A stretch of DNA of 64,000 bases, taken from NCBI GenBank assembly GCA_029838195.1, contig JALGVJ010000016.1, positions 29,733 through 93,732 on the forward strand, written 5' to 3'. The position numbers and the translations under genes were made by a program. Each line of letters opens with the position of its first letter. Within the stretch, counting starts at the first letter, position 1. This DNA comes from Promethearchaeota archaeon. GTDB lineage: Archaea; Asgardarchaeota; Lokiarchaeia; Sigyniarchaeales; SOKP01. Under the pieces are notes generated by a model. The model was not told the origin of the DNA, searched no databases, and saw only the letters and a list, made by a program, of their open reading frames with translations. Shown piece by piece: positions 26,364-36,021 of this stretch.

Positions 26364-27674
26364 ATGAAAAAGAATGACCCTACAATGAGTAAAGAAAAAG
26401 CATTAGAAAATAGGATTATTCCCTATAAAATGCTATTAGAAGGGGTTTCTACCACTCATGCCCTTGTAGAGGGCATCTTACCCGAACATGGAATTCCTTC
26501 TTTAAAAATAGGCTTAGAAAACCTTATTTCATTGTTAAAAGACTTGATTCAAAAGGCGAAAGAGGGATTGCCGGTTATAGGGCATCATTTTTCCTTTCCA
26601 ACAGAATATTTATATTGTTTTGATTGTGTTCCCGTCTGTATTGAGGCTACTTCCTATTTAATGGCCGCCTTATTACCTAATGGCTCCGAACCATATTATG
26701 ACCTCATAACTTCTTACGGACATCCTTTTCATACGTGCACTTCACAGAAAGGCACCATGGGAATGACCATGGATGGCTTGTTCAAGTTTGATGCAATCAT
26801 TACGCCCACCGCTCCATGTGATAATACCTTTGCAAGTTATCCTTTTTTTAAGTTTCATGAAAATGTACCTCTCATCCTTCCAGATTTGCCATATCTAAAG
26901 GCCGAGAAAAGCATTCCTTACTATGCCGAACAACTTCGCCTAGGATTGGAAAAATTAGGAAAAATAATTGGTCAAGAACCTGATTATAATAAATTGAAAA
27001 AAGCAATTGAGATTCAAAATAAAGTTCATGAGTATCAAATGGAGCTTTTTGAATTAAAAAAAGTCATTCCTTGCCCCGTAGAAAACATGTTAAATCCCAT
27101 GGCCGCCGCTGCGGCAATTTTCATGGCCGGCCGGCCGGAAATCTTGACTTTTTATGAGAAAATGCTCGAAGTTGCCAAATATCGATATAACAACAAAATT
27201 TATCACGGAAATGAGGAAAAAATCCGATCTATTTGGCCTTACATGATTATTTTTTTTGATTTAGCCTTATGTGAATGGTTAAATCGTGAAATGGGCATGA
27301 GCATCCTTTTTGACATTTTTAATTATAACTTTAGCGATCCTATAAATATTAATTCAGATCTGGACAAATTATTTCATGGCATGGCAAGACACGGTCTTGA
27401 GGCGCCCATGGTAAAACAATCGGCAGAGTTTTATTATCCTTTCATTGAAGATTGCGTCCATTTAGCAAGAGATTTTTCCGTAGATTGTTTTATTTTTACC
27501 TCGCACGTGGGATGTAAGCAATTTGGATCGGTGGCACAACTATTAAGAGAAGCCTTAAAAGAAGAGGTCGGTATTCCTTTATTACTGATTGATGTGGATG
27601 TGGGAGATCGAAGATTTGCTTCCGAGAAGGTTATCCGGGAAAAAATTAAACTATTCATCCAAACCTTGCTATAG
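26364..27674 (+). CDS. HgdB/BcrB-family subunit 3
   Basis: A 436-residue protein, tandem paralogue of the 25040 gene: GHHFSFPTEYLYCFDCVPVC, GHPFHTCTSQKG, TPTAPCDNTFASYPFF, GCKQFGSVAQLLREALKEE, IDVDVGDRRF. The second Cys of PCDxTC is Phe here, so the two paralogues probably differ in their metal-site chemistry or one is structural. The three genes plus SCP2 read as one transcription unit, ended perhaps by the inverted repeat at 27759-27798. Confidence 0.87.
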   Translation: MKKNDPTMSKEKALENRIIPYKMLLEGVSTTHALVEGILPEHGIPSLKIGLENLISLLKDLIQKAKEGLPVIGHHFSFPTEYLYCFDCVPVCIEATSYLMAALLPNGSEPYYDLITSYGHPFHTCTSQKGTMGMTMDGLFKFDAIITPTAPCDNTFASYPFFKFHENVPLILPDLPYLKAEKSIPYYAEQLRLGLEKLGKIIGQEPDYNKLKKAIEIQNKVHEYQMELFELKKVIPCPVENMLNPMAAAAAIFMAGRPEILTFYEKMLEVAKYRYNNKIYHGNEEKIRSIWPYMIIFFDLALCEWLNREMGMSILFDIFNYNFSDPININSDLDKLFHGMARHGLEAPMVKQSAEFYYPFIEDCVHLARDFSVDCFIFTSHVGCKQFGSVAQLLREALKEEVGIPLLLIDVDVGDRRFASEKVIREKIKLFIQTLL

Positions 27675-27758
27675 ATTGAACATGCGAACAATTTTAAATG
27701 GCTGATGTACCAAAAATTTCTTTATCTCACGCTCCTTTTTTTTAAAGTCCCCTTTTTA

Positions 27759-27798
27759 AAAAGCTTCTTGGTTACATTCAAAAAGCCAGAAAGCTTTT
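27759..27798. terminator. Imperfect inverted repeat after the HgdB-family cluster
   Basis: AAAAGCTTCTTGG (27759-27771) and CCAGAAAGCTTTT (27786-27798) pair with two mismatches around a 14-base loop, 85 bp after the last HgdB-family stop. It is a plausible 3' hairpin. The rest of 27675-28128 shows only tiny frames (for example a 42-residue one starting about 27873) that I cannot support. Confidence 0.4.
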
Positions 27799-28128
27799 AG
27801 ATGTGCTTTTATTCTATATTAAGGTTAGAAACGGGAAAAAAAAGGTGAATTTAAAAAATGAATAGATCATTCCATGTCTCTAATCAAAAATTTGGCCAAT
27901 CTATATGGTAATAAAAATGCAAAGGAGAATTCAATCAAACTAGACGTCAGCAAGAAATATGCGATGATAAGAAATACAAGATTAACGAGAAGTAAAACGT
28001 GAAGGGATGAGGCAATTAAATTCCGAACAAGCATTAAAAAATGGGAGTTTTAACAAGCTCTTTCAAACTATAATACTGAAAAATAAAATTGCATAAAATT
28101 GAATTGCAATTTTTGATTTAAATTCACG

Positions 28129-29022
28129 ATGATGACTCAAATTGTTGAGCATGAAAACGGGAATATTATAGAATGGAAATGGGCTTCAGATAATGAATTA
28201 ATCCCCGCCCCATTTTTTACGTCAGTGTATTTTATTGATGGTATCTTGATTGATGCGGGAGCTCCCGGGGGGGTAAATGATTTTCGTGAATTCATTCAAT
28301 TAATTTTGAAAAGAGAAAATGGGACCATAAAAGCATGTGTAATAACGCATGCCCACGAAGATCATTGTGGAGGAGCTTGGTTATTACAAGAAGAATTTAA
28401 GATTCCCATCCTTGCTCACGAGCTTGCGATAGAAAAATTGGAAAAAGAATACACTTATCCGCAGTACCGTCAAATAACGTGGGGCAAAATGCGATTACCC
28501 GTAAAGAACGTGGAAATCCTCCCGGAGATTTTAACATCGAAATCCAAAAAATATACGTTTGAATTAATCCCCATGCCAGGACATGCACCTGAACAAGTAG
28601 CATTAATTGAAAAAAAAGCACAATGGGTATTTGTAGCAGACGCTATTCAACCTAAATATAAAATGTTATTTGGAGGAAATAGCGATATTCAAGAAGATAT
28701 CTCCATGATCTATGATTCTATTGAACGGCTCTATAACTATACTGCTAATTTGAATAAGCTAAAAATCTTCATGAGCCGTTCAGGAGTTCAAGAGGGAAGG
28801 GAATTTTTAAAGGAAAAATTAGATGAAATCAAAGCATTGCACCTAAAAGTCCATCAAGCGTGGGAAAAAGAAGCTAAACACAATATAAATCAAGAAAAAA
28901 TTTTGCGAAAGGTATTGAAAAATGTTTTTGGAAAAGAAACTATGGTTGAAAAATTATCCAATGGAGATTTATCCACCATGAATCTCGTTAAATCTTTATT
29001 AAAATGGGAATTAATGGAGTAA
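28129..29022 (+). CDS. Metallo-beta-lactamase fold hydrolase
   Basis: A 297-residue MBL protein: LIDAGAPGG strand, metal motif ITHAHEDHCGGAW, MPGHAPEQVAL and VFVADAIQ. The C-terminal ~90 residues are helical. The order and the THAHEDHCGG motif resemble glyoxalase II-like and related thioesterases. It is downstream of the HgdB-family cluster and could hydrolyse a CoA thioester, but this is only positional inference. Confidence 0.85.
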   Translation: MMTQIVEHENGNIIEWKWASDNELIPAPFFTSVYFIDGILIDAGAPGGVNDFREFIQLILKRENGTIKACVITHAHEDHCGGAWLLQEEFKIPILAHELAIEKLEKEYTYPQYRQITWGKMRLPVKNVEILPEILTSKSKKYTFELIPMPGHAPEQVALIEKKAQWVFVADAIQPKYKMLFGGNSDIQEDISMIYDSIERLYNYTANLNKLKIFMSRSGVQEGREFLKEKLDEIKALHLKVHQAWEKEAKHNINQEKILRKVLKNVFGKETMVEKLSNGDLSTMNLVKSLLKWELME

Positions 29023-29143
29023 GTTTTTTCCTCCTTTTCGATTTCATTTTTTTAAAAAAAGCAACAATCCGAAAGAGAGGTTTGAAATTAAAATATAAAG
29101 AATAAAAAATTATATCAAGAAATTCAAATCCTACTTCCTTTTT

Positions 29144-29466
29144 TCAGAGGGTTTGATCAATTTCTTCACGAGTTTCCTGAATTAAAAATTGAATGATCAA
29201 GGTAGTTGGAAATCCCAAAATAAAACCTACAATGAATCCTTGCATCCCAGCAAGGAAAAAGTAAAATCCTTGGTGAAACGGGCAAGATTTATCCCTCCTT
29301 CTTTTACATGATAAGATTCTTCTTTCTGCGAAGCTATCTTTCTTCTAATTTGAGATAGTATTTTAAGGTTCTTATCGTAAAGCGACTAGAAATAGAAGCC
29401 GGCCTACCCTCCATTTCTATTGCTATATTCTTCTCGATTTTTAAATATTTTTTCTATCTCTTTCAT
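29144..29466 (-). pseudogene. Possible decayed gene for a small membrane protein
   Basis: On the minus strand several short frames fit together after frameshifts: an ATG at 29466 (KEIEKIFKN), then GRPASISSRFTIRTLKYYLKL in another frame, and last HQGFYFFLAGMQGFIVGFILGF ending in TREEIDQTL and a stop at 29144. The final frame has an ATG at 29245 (33 residues) and one clear transmembrane helix, so a tiny real membrane protein is the alternative. The last part faintly resembles small subunits of sodium/solute symporters. The 640-bp gap 29023-29663 holds nothing else I can support. Confidence 0.35.
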
Positions 29467-29663
29467 GTTAGATCATTGGAAAGTAATCTTAATAATATCA
29501 GTTGTCCTTATCAATTCATATTTTTTCAAATTTAGAGTCATTGGCAAGTATTAAAAGATTTAACCAAGTGCATGCTATAAAAGGGTCTCAATTATTAGCA
29601 AAACTATAAAAAATATAGAGTTTTTAACCATTCAATAAATAATACTTTATCTATTCAAATTGA

Positions 29664-30185
29664 ATGCCCATGAATGAAGAATTAAATTCACTTTCAAAAG
29701 AAGAATTGATTCAATATATTGAAGATCTTTCTAAAAACTGGTTAGCTATTGATGGAACGTGGTTCTTGGCTGCTGAGGAGAAATTTGGAATGGATATAGC
29801 AATTGAACTTGATACGAAATCGTGGGAACGATTCACGGTAATTGAAGCGGAAAGAATAATGAAACGGTTTCATGTTCCCAAAAATGGCGGAATTCCTGCC
29901 CTGATGAAAGCATTGAAATTTCGCGTGTATGCTAATATTAATAAACAAGAGATCATCGAGGTTTCAAAAAAGCAATGCATTTTTCGCATGATAGATTGCC
30001 GGGTGCAATCGACTCGTAAAAGAAAAGGATTACCTGACTTTCCATGTAAAAAAGTTGGATTGGTTGAGTATTCTCTTTTTGCAAAAACCATTGATCCTCG
30101 AATCGAGGTTAAATGCCTTGCGTGCCCTCCTGATGACCATCCCGAGAATTATTATTGTGCCTGGGAATTTAGTATAAAAGAATAG
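29664..30185 (+). CDS. DUF6125-like protein
   Basis: A 173-residue soluble protein. Its first 70 residues (KNWLAIDGTWFLAAEEKFGMDIAIELD, WERFTVIEAERIM) match what I recall of the DUF6125 family found in strict anaerobes. The second half has conserved cysteines (IDCRVQSTRKRKGLPDFPCK, CLACPPDDH, YYCAWEF) and may bind metal or a thiol. Function unknown. It precedes the Hdr-like Fe-S protein gene by 120 bp in the same direction. The ATG at 29670 is an alternative start. Confidence 0.7.
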   Translation: MPMNEELNSLSKEELIQYIEDLSKNWLAIDGTWFLAAEEKFGMDIAIELDTKSWERFTVIEAERIMKRFHVPKNGGIPALMKALKFRVYANINKQEIIEVSKKQCIFRMIDCRVQSTRKRKGLPDFPCKKVGLVEYSLFAKTIDPRIEVKCLACPPDDHPENYYCAWEFSIKE

Positions 30186-30306
30186 TCCTCCTCCTCAGTT
30201 TTAAAATCTAATCATTTATATTAATTGGAAAATCTATTTATACAAAAGAATTATTTAATAATTATTCAATTAATTTTAAACAATAAATTAAAAGAGAAAT
30301 AATATC

Positions 30307-31332
30307 ATGTTTGATCCATCAAATTGTTCGTCATGTTCTAATATTGATTGTTTAATGCGCTGCCAATGGATTAATTTTGAGAATATTGATGAAGCAAGAA
30401 CTGAAATGATGAAAATGATTAATGAAGAAGAATCAAGGGTACTGCAAGAATGCGTGACGTGCTTCGCCTGTGAAGAATATTGTCGAAAAGGCTCTCATCC
30501 TTTTGATTTGATTACCACCTTGCAAGAGAAATATGGATCCCTAAATATCAATCCAAAAATAGTTGATGCAACAGTAAATCGATATAAACCTCATGCGGAA
30601 TTGCGCTTGAAAGAAATTGATCCCAACAAACCTGTTTTAAATAAGTGTGCATTTGGAAGAACAAACGCTGAAAACATGAAAGGTAAGCTTTTTGATGAGC
30701 TTCAAGCTGTTGGGGGGTTATCTTATTTCTGTAATTTAGTATATCATCATTATGCTAAGGATTCTGTCATTAGAGAACGAGCCCCCATTATAGCGGAAAA
30801 TATTAAAAAGCAAGGAATAAAGGAAATGATCTGCTTCCATGATGAATGCTATGGATTTTATAACTCATATTTTCCAAGAAATAATATTCCCTTGCCGGAA
30901 GGGTTTAAACCCATCCATTTGTTTGAATATATCCGCGATTTCTTGAAAGCGCATGCAACCGAGATAACCAAACTTAACTTGAAAGTAGCATATCAGAGAC
31001 CCTGTTCAAATAGGTTTTCTCCTCATGTTGATAAGATCGTGGATGAAATCTGTGAACTGATTGGAGTAGAAAGAGTGGCACGAAAATATGACAGGGAAAA
31101 TGCTTTATGTTGTGCTGGAGTCCTTGCTACTCTTGGTAAAAGTAAATTAATGAGAACGACTCAAGATAAAAACATAAAAGACATGCTTGATCACGGTGCC
31201 GAGGCGGTTGCTTATAACTGTCCCATGTGTCTTGAATCTTTAGGCTCTAAAGTTAAGAGAAAGGGATTAAAAAATTATTTACTAAGTGATTTATGTCGAC
31301 TTGCTTTAGGGGAGAGCGTTCCGGATAGATGA
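30307..31332 (+). CDS. Fe-S oxidoreductase with CCG domains, HdrD/HdrB-like
   Basis: A 341-residue cysteine-rich protein. The N-terminus has CSSCSNIDCLMRC and CVTCFACEEYCRKG, ferredoxin-like cluster sites. Two CCG-type regions follow (HDECYGFYNSYFP; RPCSNRF ... LCCAGVLATLG ... NCPMCLESLG), the motif that holds the non-cubane clusters in heterodisulfide reductase. It could transfer electrons between a flavoenzyme and ferredoxin or a thiol. No signal for membrane attachment. A distant homologue of the same type is at 37805. Confidence 0.85.
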   Translation: MFDPSNCSSCSNIDCLMRCQWINFENIDEARTEMMKMINEEESRVLQECVTCFACEEYCRKGSHPFDLITTLQEKYGSLNINPKIVDATVNRYKPHAELRLKEIDPNKPVLNKCAFGRTNAENMKGKLFDELQAVGGLSYFCNLVYHHYAKDSVIRERAPIIAENIKKQGIKEMICFHDECYGFYNSYFPRNNIPLPEGFKPIHLFEYIRDFLKAHATEITKLNLKVAYQRPCSNRFSPHVDKIVDEICELIGVERVARKYDRENALCCAGVLATLGKSKLMRTTQDKNIKDMLDHGAEAVAYNCPMCLESLGSKVKRKGLKNYLLSDLCRLALGESVPDR

Positions 31333-31473
31333 TTCTCTAAACCGGTATTTAATTAAATATTGATTTATAGAAAACGTTAAATAGTATCTTTTCTTGAAAA
31401 TACATGATAATCTTTTTTTAGATTAATTCTCATGAAATCTAAATGTTTAATAGAATAATTAAAGGTGAAATTA

Positions 31474-31878
31474 ATGAATGAGGCAGACATAAGAAGTAAA
31501 ATATCCGCAAAAGAAGATGAGATAACTAAAGTAGAAGAGGCTGCCAATAAAAAGGAAACAGAAGCGGAAAATCAAATTAAAGGAGAATATGACCCTAAAA
31601 TCGACGAAACCTCGAAGAAACTTGCTGAGGAGCAAAAATTACTTGATGAGGCAATCCAAAATTTTAATCAATGGAAAGCAAAGATGGAAGAAAAGAAAGC
31701 GGTAGTTAAAAATTTAGAAAAAGAGTTAAAAACGCTCAAATCCACGAAAGATAAGGCTCTGAAAACAAAATTAAAAGAAATTCAAAAGGAAAAAAGCACG
31801 AATATCAAGGCGATTCAAAAAGAAATAAAAGCACTTCAGAAAGAGCTGGCAGCTTTACAGAAAGCTTCTCAAACATGA
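31474..31878 (+). CDS. Small coiled-coil protein
   Basis: About 134 residues, almost entirely charged and helical, Lys/Glu-rich with heptad-like spacing (NQWKAKMEEKKAVVKNLEKE; KALKTKLKEIQKEKS). No enzyme motif. I prefer ATG 31474, which has AAAGGTG seven bases upstream; GTG 31465 is part of that ribosome site. Probably a structural or scaffold protein; function unknown. Confidence 0.7.
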   Translation: MNEADIRSKISAKEDEITKVEEAANKKETEAENQIKGEYDPKIDETSKKLAEEQKLLDEAIQNFNQWKAKMEEKKAVVKNLEKELKTLKSTKDKALKTKLKEIQKEKSTNIKAIQKEIKALQKELAALQKASQT

Positions 31879-31968
31879 ATTGATTAATTTTTATTTATCC
31901 TCAATGATGTTATTAAATTCCAGTTTTATTTTTTTTATTTTTAATACAATTATCTCCTTACTTAAATA

Positions 31969-32127
31969 TTAAAGATTAAGGGGTAATTTTTTCCCTTTTT
32001 CTTTTATTTCATTTTTTTTATTTACGGGTTGTATAGAAATTTCTTCAAAAATCCAATTTATTAGTCTTAGTCTCGCATTATAAAGTTCTCTTTCTATTTC
32101 AAATAATTTCAAGATAATAAGCCTCAC
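31969..32127 (-). CDS. Possible small protein (52 aa), GTG start
   Basis: An open frame below 60 codons: GTG at 32127 preceded by ATGAGGATATC (GAGG-like ribosome site), giving KLFEIERELYNARLRLINWI and a lysine-rich tail. The amphipathic helix is protein-like, but nothing is recognised. The rest of 31879-32357 is AT-rich without other signals. Confidence 0.3.
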   Translation of the reverse strand: MRLIILKLFEIERELYNARLRLINWIFEEISIQPVNKKNEIKEKGKKLPLNL

Positions 32128-32357
32128 GATATCCTCATGTTACAATGATAATAGGAAATTCTTTTATTAATTAAAGTAATATATACATGTACATTTAAGA
32201 GGAATTAAAACAAGGAGGATGCTAATATTAATAATTTTTCGCTTGGTTAAATGCTATTTTTAACTTTAAATCTACCTTTAGAACTTAAAATGAGATTTAC
32301 ATTCAATATTCATCTTAAAGGTAGCTCCTTCATGCGAAAAATGAATCCTTAAAATTC

Positions 32358-32582
32358 TCAATTCATTAATGTCAATTCGTTGATCATTAAGATTCTTTTT
32401 TGACATTTTTCTTGCTTGGTATTAAAGTCAATTTCAAAAATTTCGATGACTCCCTCATCATCTTTAGGGATGTAATCCATGATGGCTTTTACGACTTCTT
32501 CCATGGTATAACGATTAATTTTTAAACTTTTCTTTCCCTTGCCTTTAAATATAGCCCGATAAAATTTATTATAAGACTGCAT
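32358..32582 (-). CDS. Small unknown protein (74 aa)
   Basis: Basic N-terminus (YRAIFKGKGKKSLKINRYT), then a helix (MEEVVKAIMDYI) and two strands (GVIEIFEIDFNTKQ). The mixed alpha/beta pattern and sensible composition support coding. A TATA-like TTTATATA precedes it near 32645 on the minus strand. No family recognised. Confidence 0.5.
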   Translation of the reverse strand: MQSYNKFYRAIFKGKGKKSLKINRYTMEEVVKAIMDYIPKDDEGVIEIFEIDFNTKQEKCQKRILMINELTLMN

Positions 32583-32813
32583 GGTAAAGAACCTACAAAT
32601 GTTAGGTAATAGAAGATGTATTTAAATCCAAACAAAAACAAACATTTATATACCATGAATCAAATCTACCATGAAATGAAAGTTAAAGGGATTTGAAAAT
32701 AATGCAGTGTCTGACCCCTAATTCTTGAAAAACTTAATTTAAGCTGCCGGATAAGAATAAATAAATTATAAAAAATATTTTCTAATATATTTATAAAGGA
32801 TGGCTTAAAAAAC

Positions 32814-33725
32814 ATGAAGCAGAAAAGTACTCTTCCGCAACCAAAAGATAATCTTAAATTTATTGACGTCCATTGTCACCTTCCTTTTCCAAGACCGGCA
32901 AGAGATACACTTCCTTCGGATATGGCCCAGATAGAATCTTATTTCAAAATGGGAGGTCTCTATCTGATTTCTAGTACCATAGACATGTATACCCTTAAAT
33001 TAACGTTAAAATTTAAAAAAAATATGAAAAATTATGGGTTCACCTGTGGATGGGCGCCTCAAACCGTGACATATACCTCGAAAAAGGAGCATGAACTCCA
33101 ATGGAAGGAATGGAAGAAATATGTAAACGACCATCCCCATGAATTTTTAGCCATTGGAGAAATTGGCTTAGATTTTCATCATGCTACAACCTTGGAAAAG
33201 CGAGAAAAACAAGTAGATGTGCTGAAAAAAATTTTTGAATTTACAATTCCCTTAGAAAAACCGTATGTATTACACGTGAGAAATGCCGCCGCCCCTAAGG
33301 AGATAGATAAAGCCCATCCTGATCATGAATTTAATCATGAAGATGGCGCAAACAAAGAAATTTTAAGAATTATTAAGGAATTTCGCATTCCTCCTCAAAG
33401 AGTCATGTGGCATTGCTTTTCTGGCCCTCAGAAGTATGGTAAGATCCTTTCTCAACAAGGTTTTACATTATCCGTTCCGAGTTCGGCATTTGGCTTCAAA
33501 AAATGGAGAGAAGTAATCAAAGAAGCCTCTTTAAGTTCGTTAGTTACGGAAACGGATAGCTATTATCAACATCCTTTCAAAAGAGGTCCCATAAACGTTC
33601 CAGCAAATGTGAGATATTCTATTGCGGCCATTGCTTTTACTCTTGATGTATCCCAAGAAGAGGTAAGCAAAACGACAATTGAAAACGCTAAGAATTTTTT
33701 TAATCTTGAACTTGAAGCCTCTTGA
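32814..33725 (+). CDS. TatD-family metal-dependent hydrolase
   Basis: A 303-residue TIM-barrel hydrolase: FIDVHCHLPFP with metal-binding His20 and His22, AIGEIGLDF (Glu ligand), LHVRNAA, WHCFSGPQKYG and TETDSYYQ (Asp ligand). This order is that of TatD DNases/exonucleases. It is a little longer than the usual 260 residues because of inserts after residues 25 and 165. It acts in the cytoplasm, probably in nucleic-acid quality control. Confidence 0.88.
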   Translation: MKQKSTLPQPKDNLKFIDVHCHLPFPRPARDTLPSDMAQIESYFKMGGLYLISSTIDMYTLKLTLKFKKNMKNYGFTCGWAPQTVTYTSKKEHELQWKEWKKYVNDHPHEFLAIGEIGLDFHHATTLEKREKQVDVLKKIFEFTIPLEKPYVLHVRNAAAPKEIDKAHPDHEFNHEDGANKEILRIIKEFRIPPQRVMWHCFSGPQKYGKILSQQGFTLSVPSSAFGFKKWREVIKEASLSSLVTETDSYYQHPFKRGPINVPANVRYSIAAIAFTLDVSQEEVSKTTIENAKNFFNLELEAS

Positions 33726-33752
33726 AAAACACGACGAGATCTTATTTTAATG

Positions 33753-34145
33753 TTATTTTCTAGTTTCTAATACGTGGTGTTTTGGTATGAAGCAAGTGAA
33801 TTCTCCCTCAAACACGCTTGAATTTTCAAATCTCACGTCGACATGAACAAAAATTTTTTTCCCTTCCTTTTTGGTAATAATGGCTTCAGCAATAATTGTT
33901 TGCCCTTCTCTGACAGGTTTAAGAAATTTAACATGTGCCGCTCCTAATACCACGTTTGGATGATTTATTGCAAGCATTGCAGCATGGTCGGCTAAACTAA
34001 AGATGAATCCCCCATGTATGAGCCCGGTCTTATCTGCACGCATTTTATTAGTTGTCAGGAGTTCTATTTTGCTATATCCTTCTTGTAATAAAATGGGTGT
34101 TCCGCTTAACTCTTTATTAATCTCTTCATGTGTTTGTTGTTTCAT
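33753..34145 (-). CDS. Hotdog-fold thioesterase
   Basis: A 130-residue PaaI-like hotdog protein: GLIHGGFIFSLADHAAMLAIN is the hot-dog helix with the catalytic-loop HGG and Asp/Glu position, followed by VVLGAAHVKFLKPVREGQTI and the KKIFVHVDVRFE strands. It probably hydrolyses short or aromatic acyl-CoA. The gene converges with the TatD gene, whose stop is 28 bp away. Confidence 0.87.
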   Translation of the reverse strand: MKQQTHEEINKELSGTPILLQEGYSKIELLTTNKMRADKTGLIHGGFIFSLADHAAMLAINHPNVVLGAAHVKFLKPVREGQTIIAEAIITKKEGKKIFVHVDVRFENSSVFEGEFTCFIPKHHVLETRK

Positions 34146-34254
34146 GGACTCACGTCTCTTATCGTTCTAAATAATAATTTTAGAAAAAAAAAGGTGAGAA
34201 AATAATGATTTATTACTCATCCATTATTTTTCCATATTATTAAAAAAACCTTGA

Positions 34255-34782
34255 ATGATAAAAAAAATGAAAATAGGCATAATATATTTTTCTAATACGG
34301 GAAATACGGAAAAAATTGCTAGAGCGATGGCCAATGCCTTATCTGACCATGAAGTGGATCTTTGTTCAGTAAATGGCGCTGATAATACTAATTTAAGTAA
34401 ATATGACCTTTTATTTCTCGGCTCAGGAGTGTATGCTAGTAGAGCAAGTAATACTCTTATTAAATTTATAAGCTCGGCACCAGCATTACCAAAAAAAATT
34501 GCCTTGTTTTGCACTCATGAAAGCTTGCAATTTTACCAAAAACCCTTTAAAAAATTAGAAAAAGTGTTTCAAAAGCAAGGCTGTTCTGTCATTGGAGAAT
34601 TCGACTGCGTTGGAGAAAATCTTGGCATGAAAATGGAAGATAGGATGAAAATGATTGAATCTCTCCCTCCGGATAAAAGAGAAGAAGTTAAAAAGTCTCT
34701 AGGGCTTTCTAAAGGACGCCCAAATGAGGAAGATATGAGCAATGCTAAAAAATTTGCCTTGGAAATGATAAAAAAATTATAA
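34255..34782 (+). CDS. Flavodoxin-like protein
   Basis: A 175-residue flavodoxin: FMN phosphate loop FSNTGNTEKIA at residues 12-22, YDLLFLGSGVYASRASNTL for the second flavin loop and FCTHESLQF for the third. The C-terminal ~45 residues are helical and charged. ATG 34267 (start of MKIGIIYF) is an alternative to 34255. It may be an electron carrier between the Fe-S and flavin enzymes nearby. Confidence 0.88.
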   Translation: MIKKMKIGIIYFSNTGNTEKIARAMANALSDHEVDLCSVNGADNTNLSKYDLLFLGSGVYASRASNTLIKFISSAPALPKKIALFCTHESLQFYQKPFKKLEKVFQKQGCSVIGEFDCVGENLGMKMEDRMKMIESLPPDKREEVKKSLGLSKGRPNEEDMSNAKKFALEMIKKL

Positions 34783-35025
34783 CTCTATTTTTCTTTTCCT
34801 TTTGGTCAAGCATCCATTCCATGTACATGATGATGGGAAGATACTTATATTTTATTCTAATTCTATAAGATTTTATATTGTAGTTAATAAAAAATGAGTT
34901 TAATTAAAATCTGCCTAAATGCATTAAATTTAAAAGATCCTCTAAAAAGATCTAATTGTAAGAGAATTTTTTTCACGTGAGCTAATTCATGCTTAATTTA
35001 AAAAAAGAAATGAAGAGGTTAAAAA

Positions 35026-35826
35026 ATGGAAAACAAATTTTTAACGGGAAAAACAGCCTTAATTACTGGCGCTGCAAGTGGATTTGGGAGAGAAATGGCC
35101 ATCCAATTTGCTAAAAAGGGGGCCGATCTCTTGCTTAATGATATAAACATGGAAGGTCTTGAAGAAACAGAACAATTAATATTGAAAGAAGCCTCCCCAA
35201 AAATAATATTACATAAGGCAGATATATCCGATTCAGATCAAACGAAATTAATGGCCAAAAAAGCCTTTAAAGAATTTGATAATATCTTTGTCATTATTAA
35301 TAATGCAGGAATTTCCGGTACTTTGAGTACTTCTCTTAAAACAAAGGAGGAAGTCTATGATAGAGTCATGAAAGTTAATGTAAAAGGCGCCTGGAACGTG
35401 ACCAAAGCCTTTTTTAGAAACATGAAACGCCAAAAGCAATTTTCTCCCGTCGTTGGAAAAATCATAAATATTGCATCTATTGCCGGAACAGCTAATGGAA
35501 TAAACCCTTACTTAGGAATATATAGTGCGAGTAAAGCAGCGTTAATAGCTTTGACCAAACTATGGGCTCTTGAATTAGGAGCTGCTAACATCACGGTAAA
35601 CGCGATTTCTCCTGGATTATTCGTCACTCCTATATATAAAGATTCCCCTGAATTAATTCATAAATTGAGAGAAATGCGGGGTGTAAGGCTTCCTATTGAC
35701 CGGCTTGGAGAAACGAGAGAAGTTGCTGGTGTAGCACTATTTTTAGCATCTCCCGCCGCAGATTATATTACCGGGGAAAATATCATCATAGATGGAGGAA
35801 TGTCGATTTCAATTAATAAACTATGA
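35026..35826 (+). CDS. Short-chain dehydrogenase/reductase
   Basis: A 266-residue SDR: TGAASGFGREMA cofactor loop, NDI after the second strand (suggesting NADH), NNAGISG, IASIAG with the catalytic Ser and the YSASK motif with Tyr166 and Lys170; C-terminal ITGENIIIDGGMS. It is a classical SDR, probably a 3-hydroxyacyl or alcohol dehydrogenase. GAAGAGG at about 35011-35017 is a good ribosome site. Confidence 0.92.
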   Translation: MENKFLTGKTALITGAASGFGREMAIQFAKKGADLLLNDINMEGLEETEQLILKEASPKIILHKADISDSDQTKLMAKKAFKEFDNIFVIINNAGISGTLSTSLKTKEEVYDRVMKVNVKGAWNVTKAFFRNMKRQKQFSPVVGKIINIASIAGTANGINPYLGIYSASKAALIALTKLWALELGAANITVNAISPGLFVTPIYKDSPELIHKLREMRGVRLPIDRLGETREVAGVALFLASPAADYITGENIIIDGGMSISINKL

Positions 35827-36021
35827 AAAAAAGTTAGCCATGGTGTATTATTAAGACCGCTTTCTTTTTTACCGGTTTTATTTTTTTTCCCATTTATTTC
35901 TTTCCATTGAAAAAGAAGCAATTAAATTTTTCTTTGAAAATACCAGAGTAGAATATTTTAAAACATGATATTCAAAGGTTAATACTTTAAAAAAAATAGT
36001 AAAAAAGATATTAAAAAAAAA

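Noticed and set aside
23819..27674. Definite call as benzoyl-CoA reductase
   Set aside because: Family motifs are shared by dehydratases and reductases; no diagnostic neighbour such as a BadFG activator is present.
29361..29425. GC-rich inverted repeat TAGAAAT/ATTTCTA as an RNA gene
   Set aside because: It lies in what looks like decayed coding sequence and has only 7 paired bases around a long loop.
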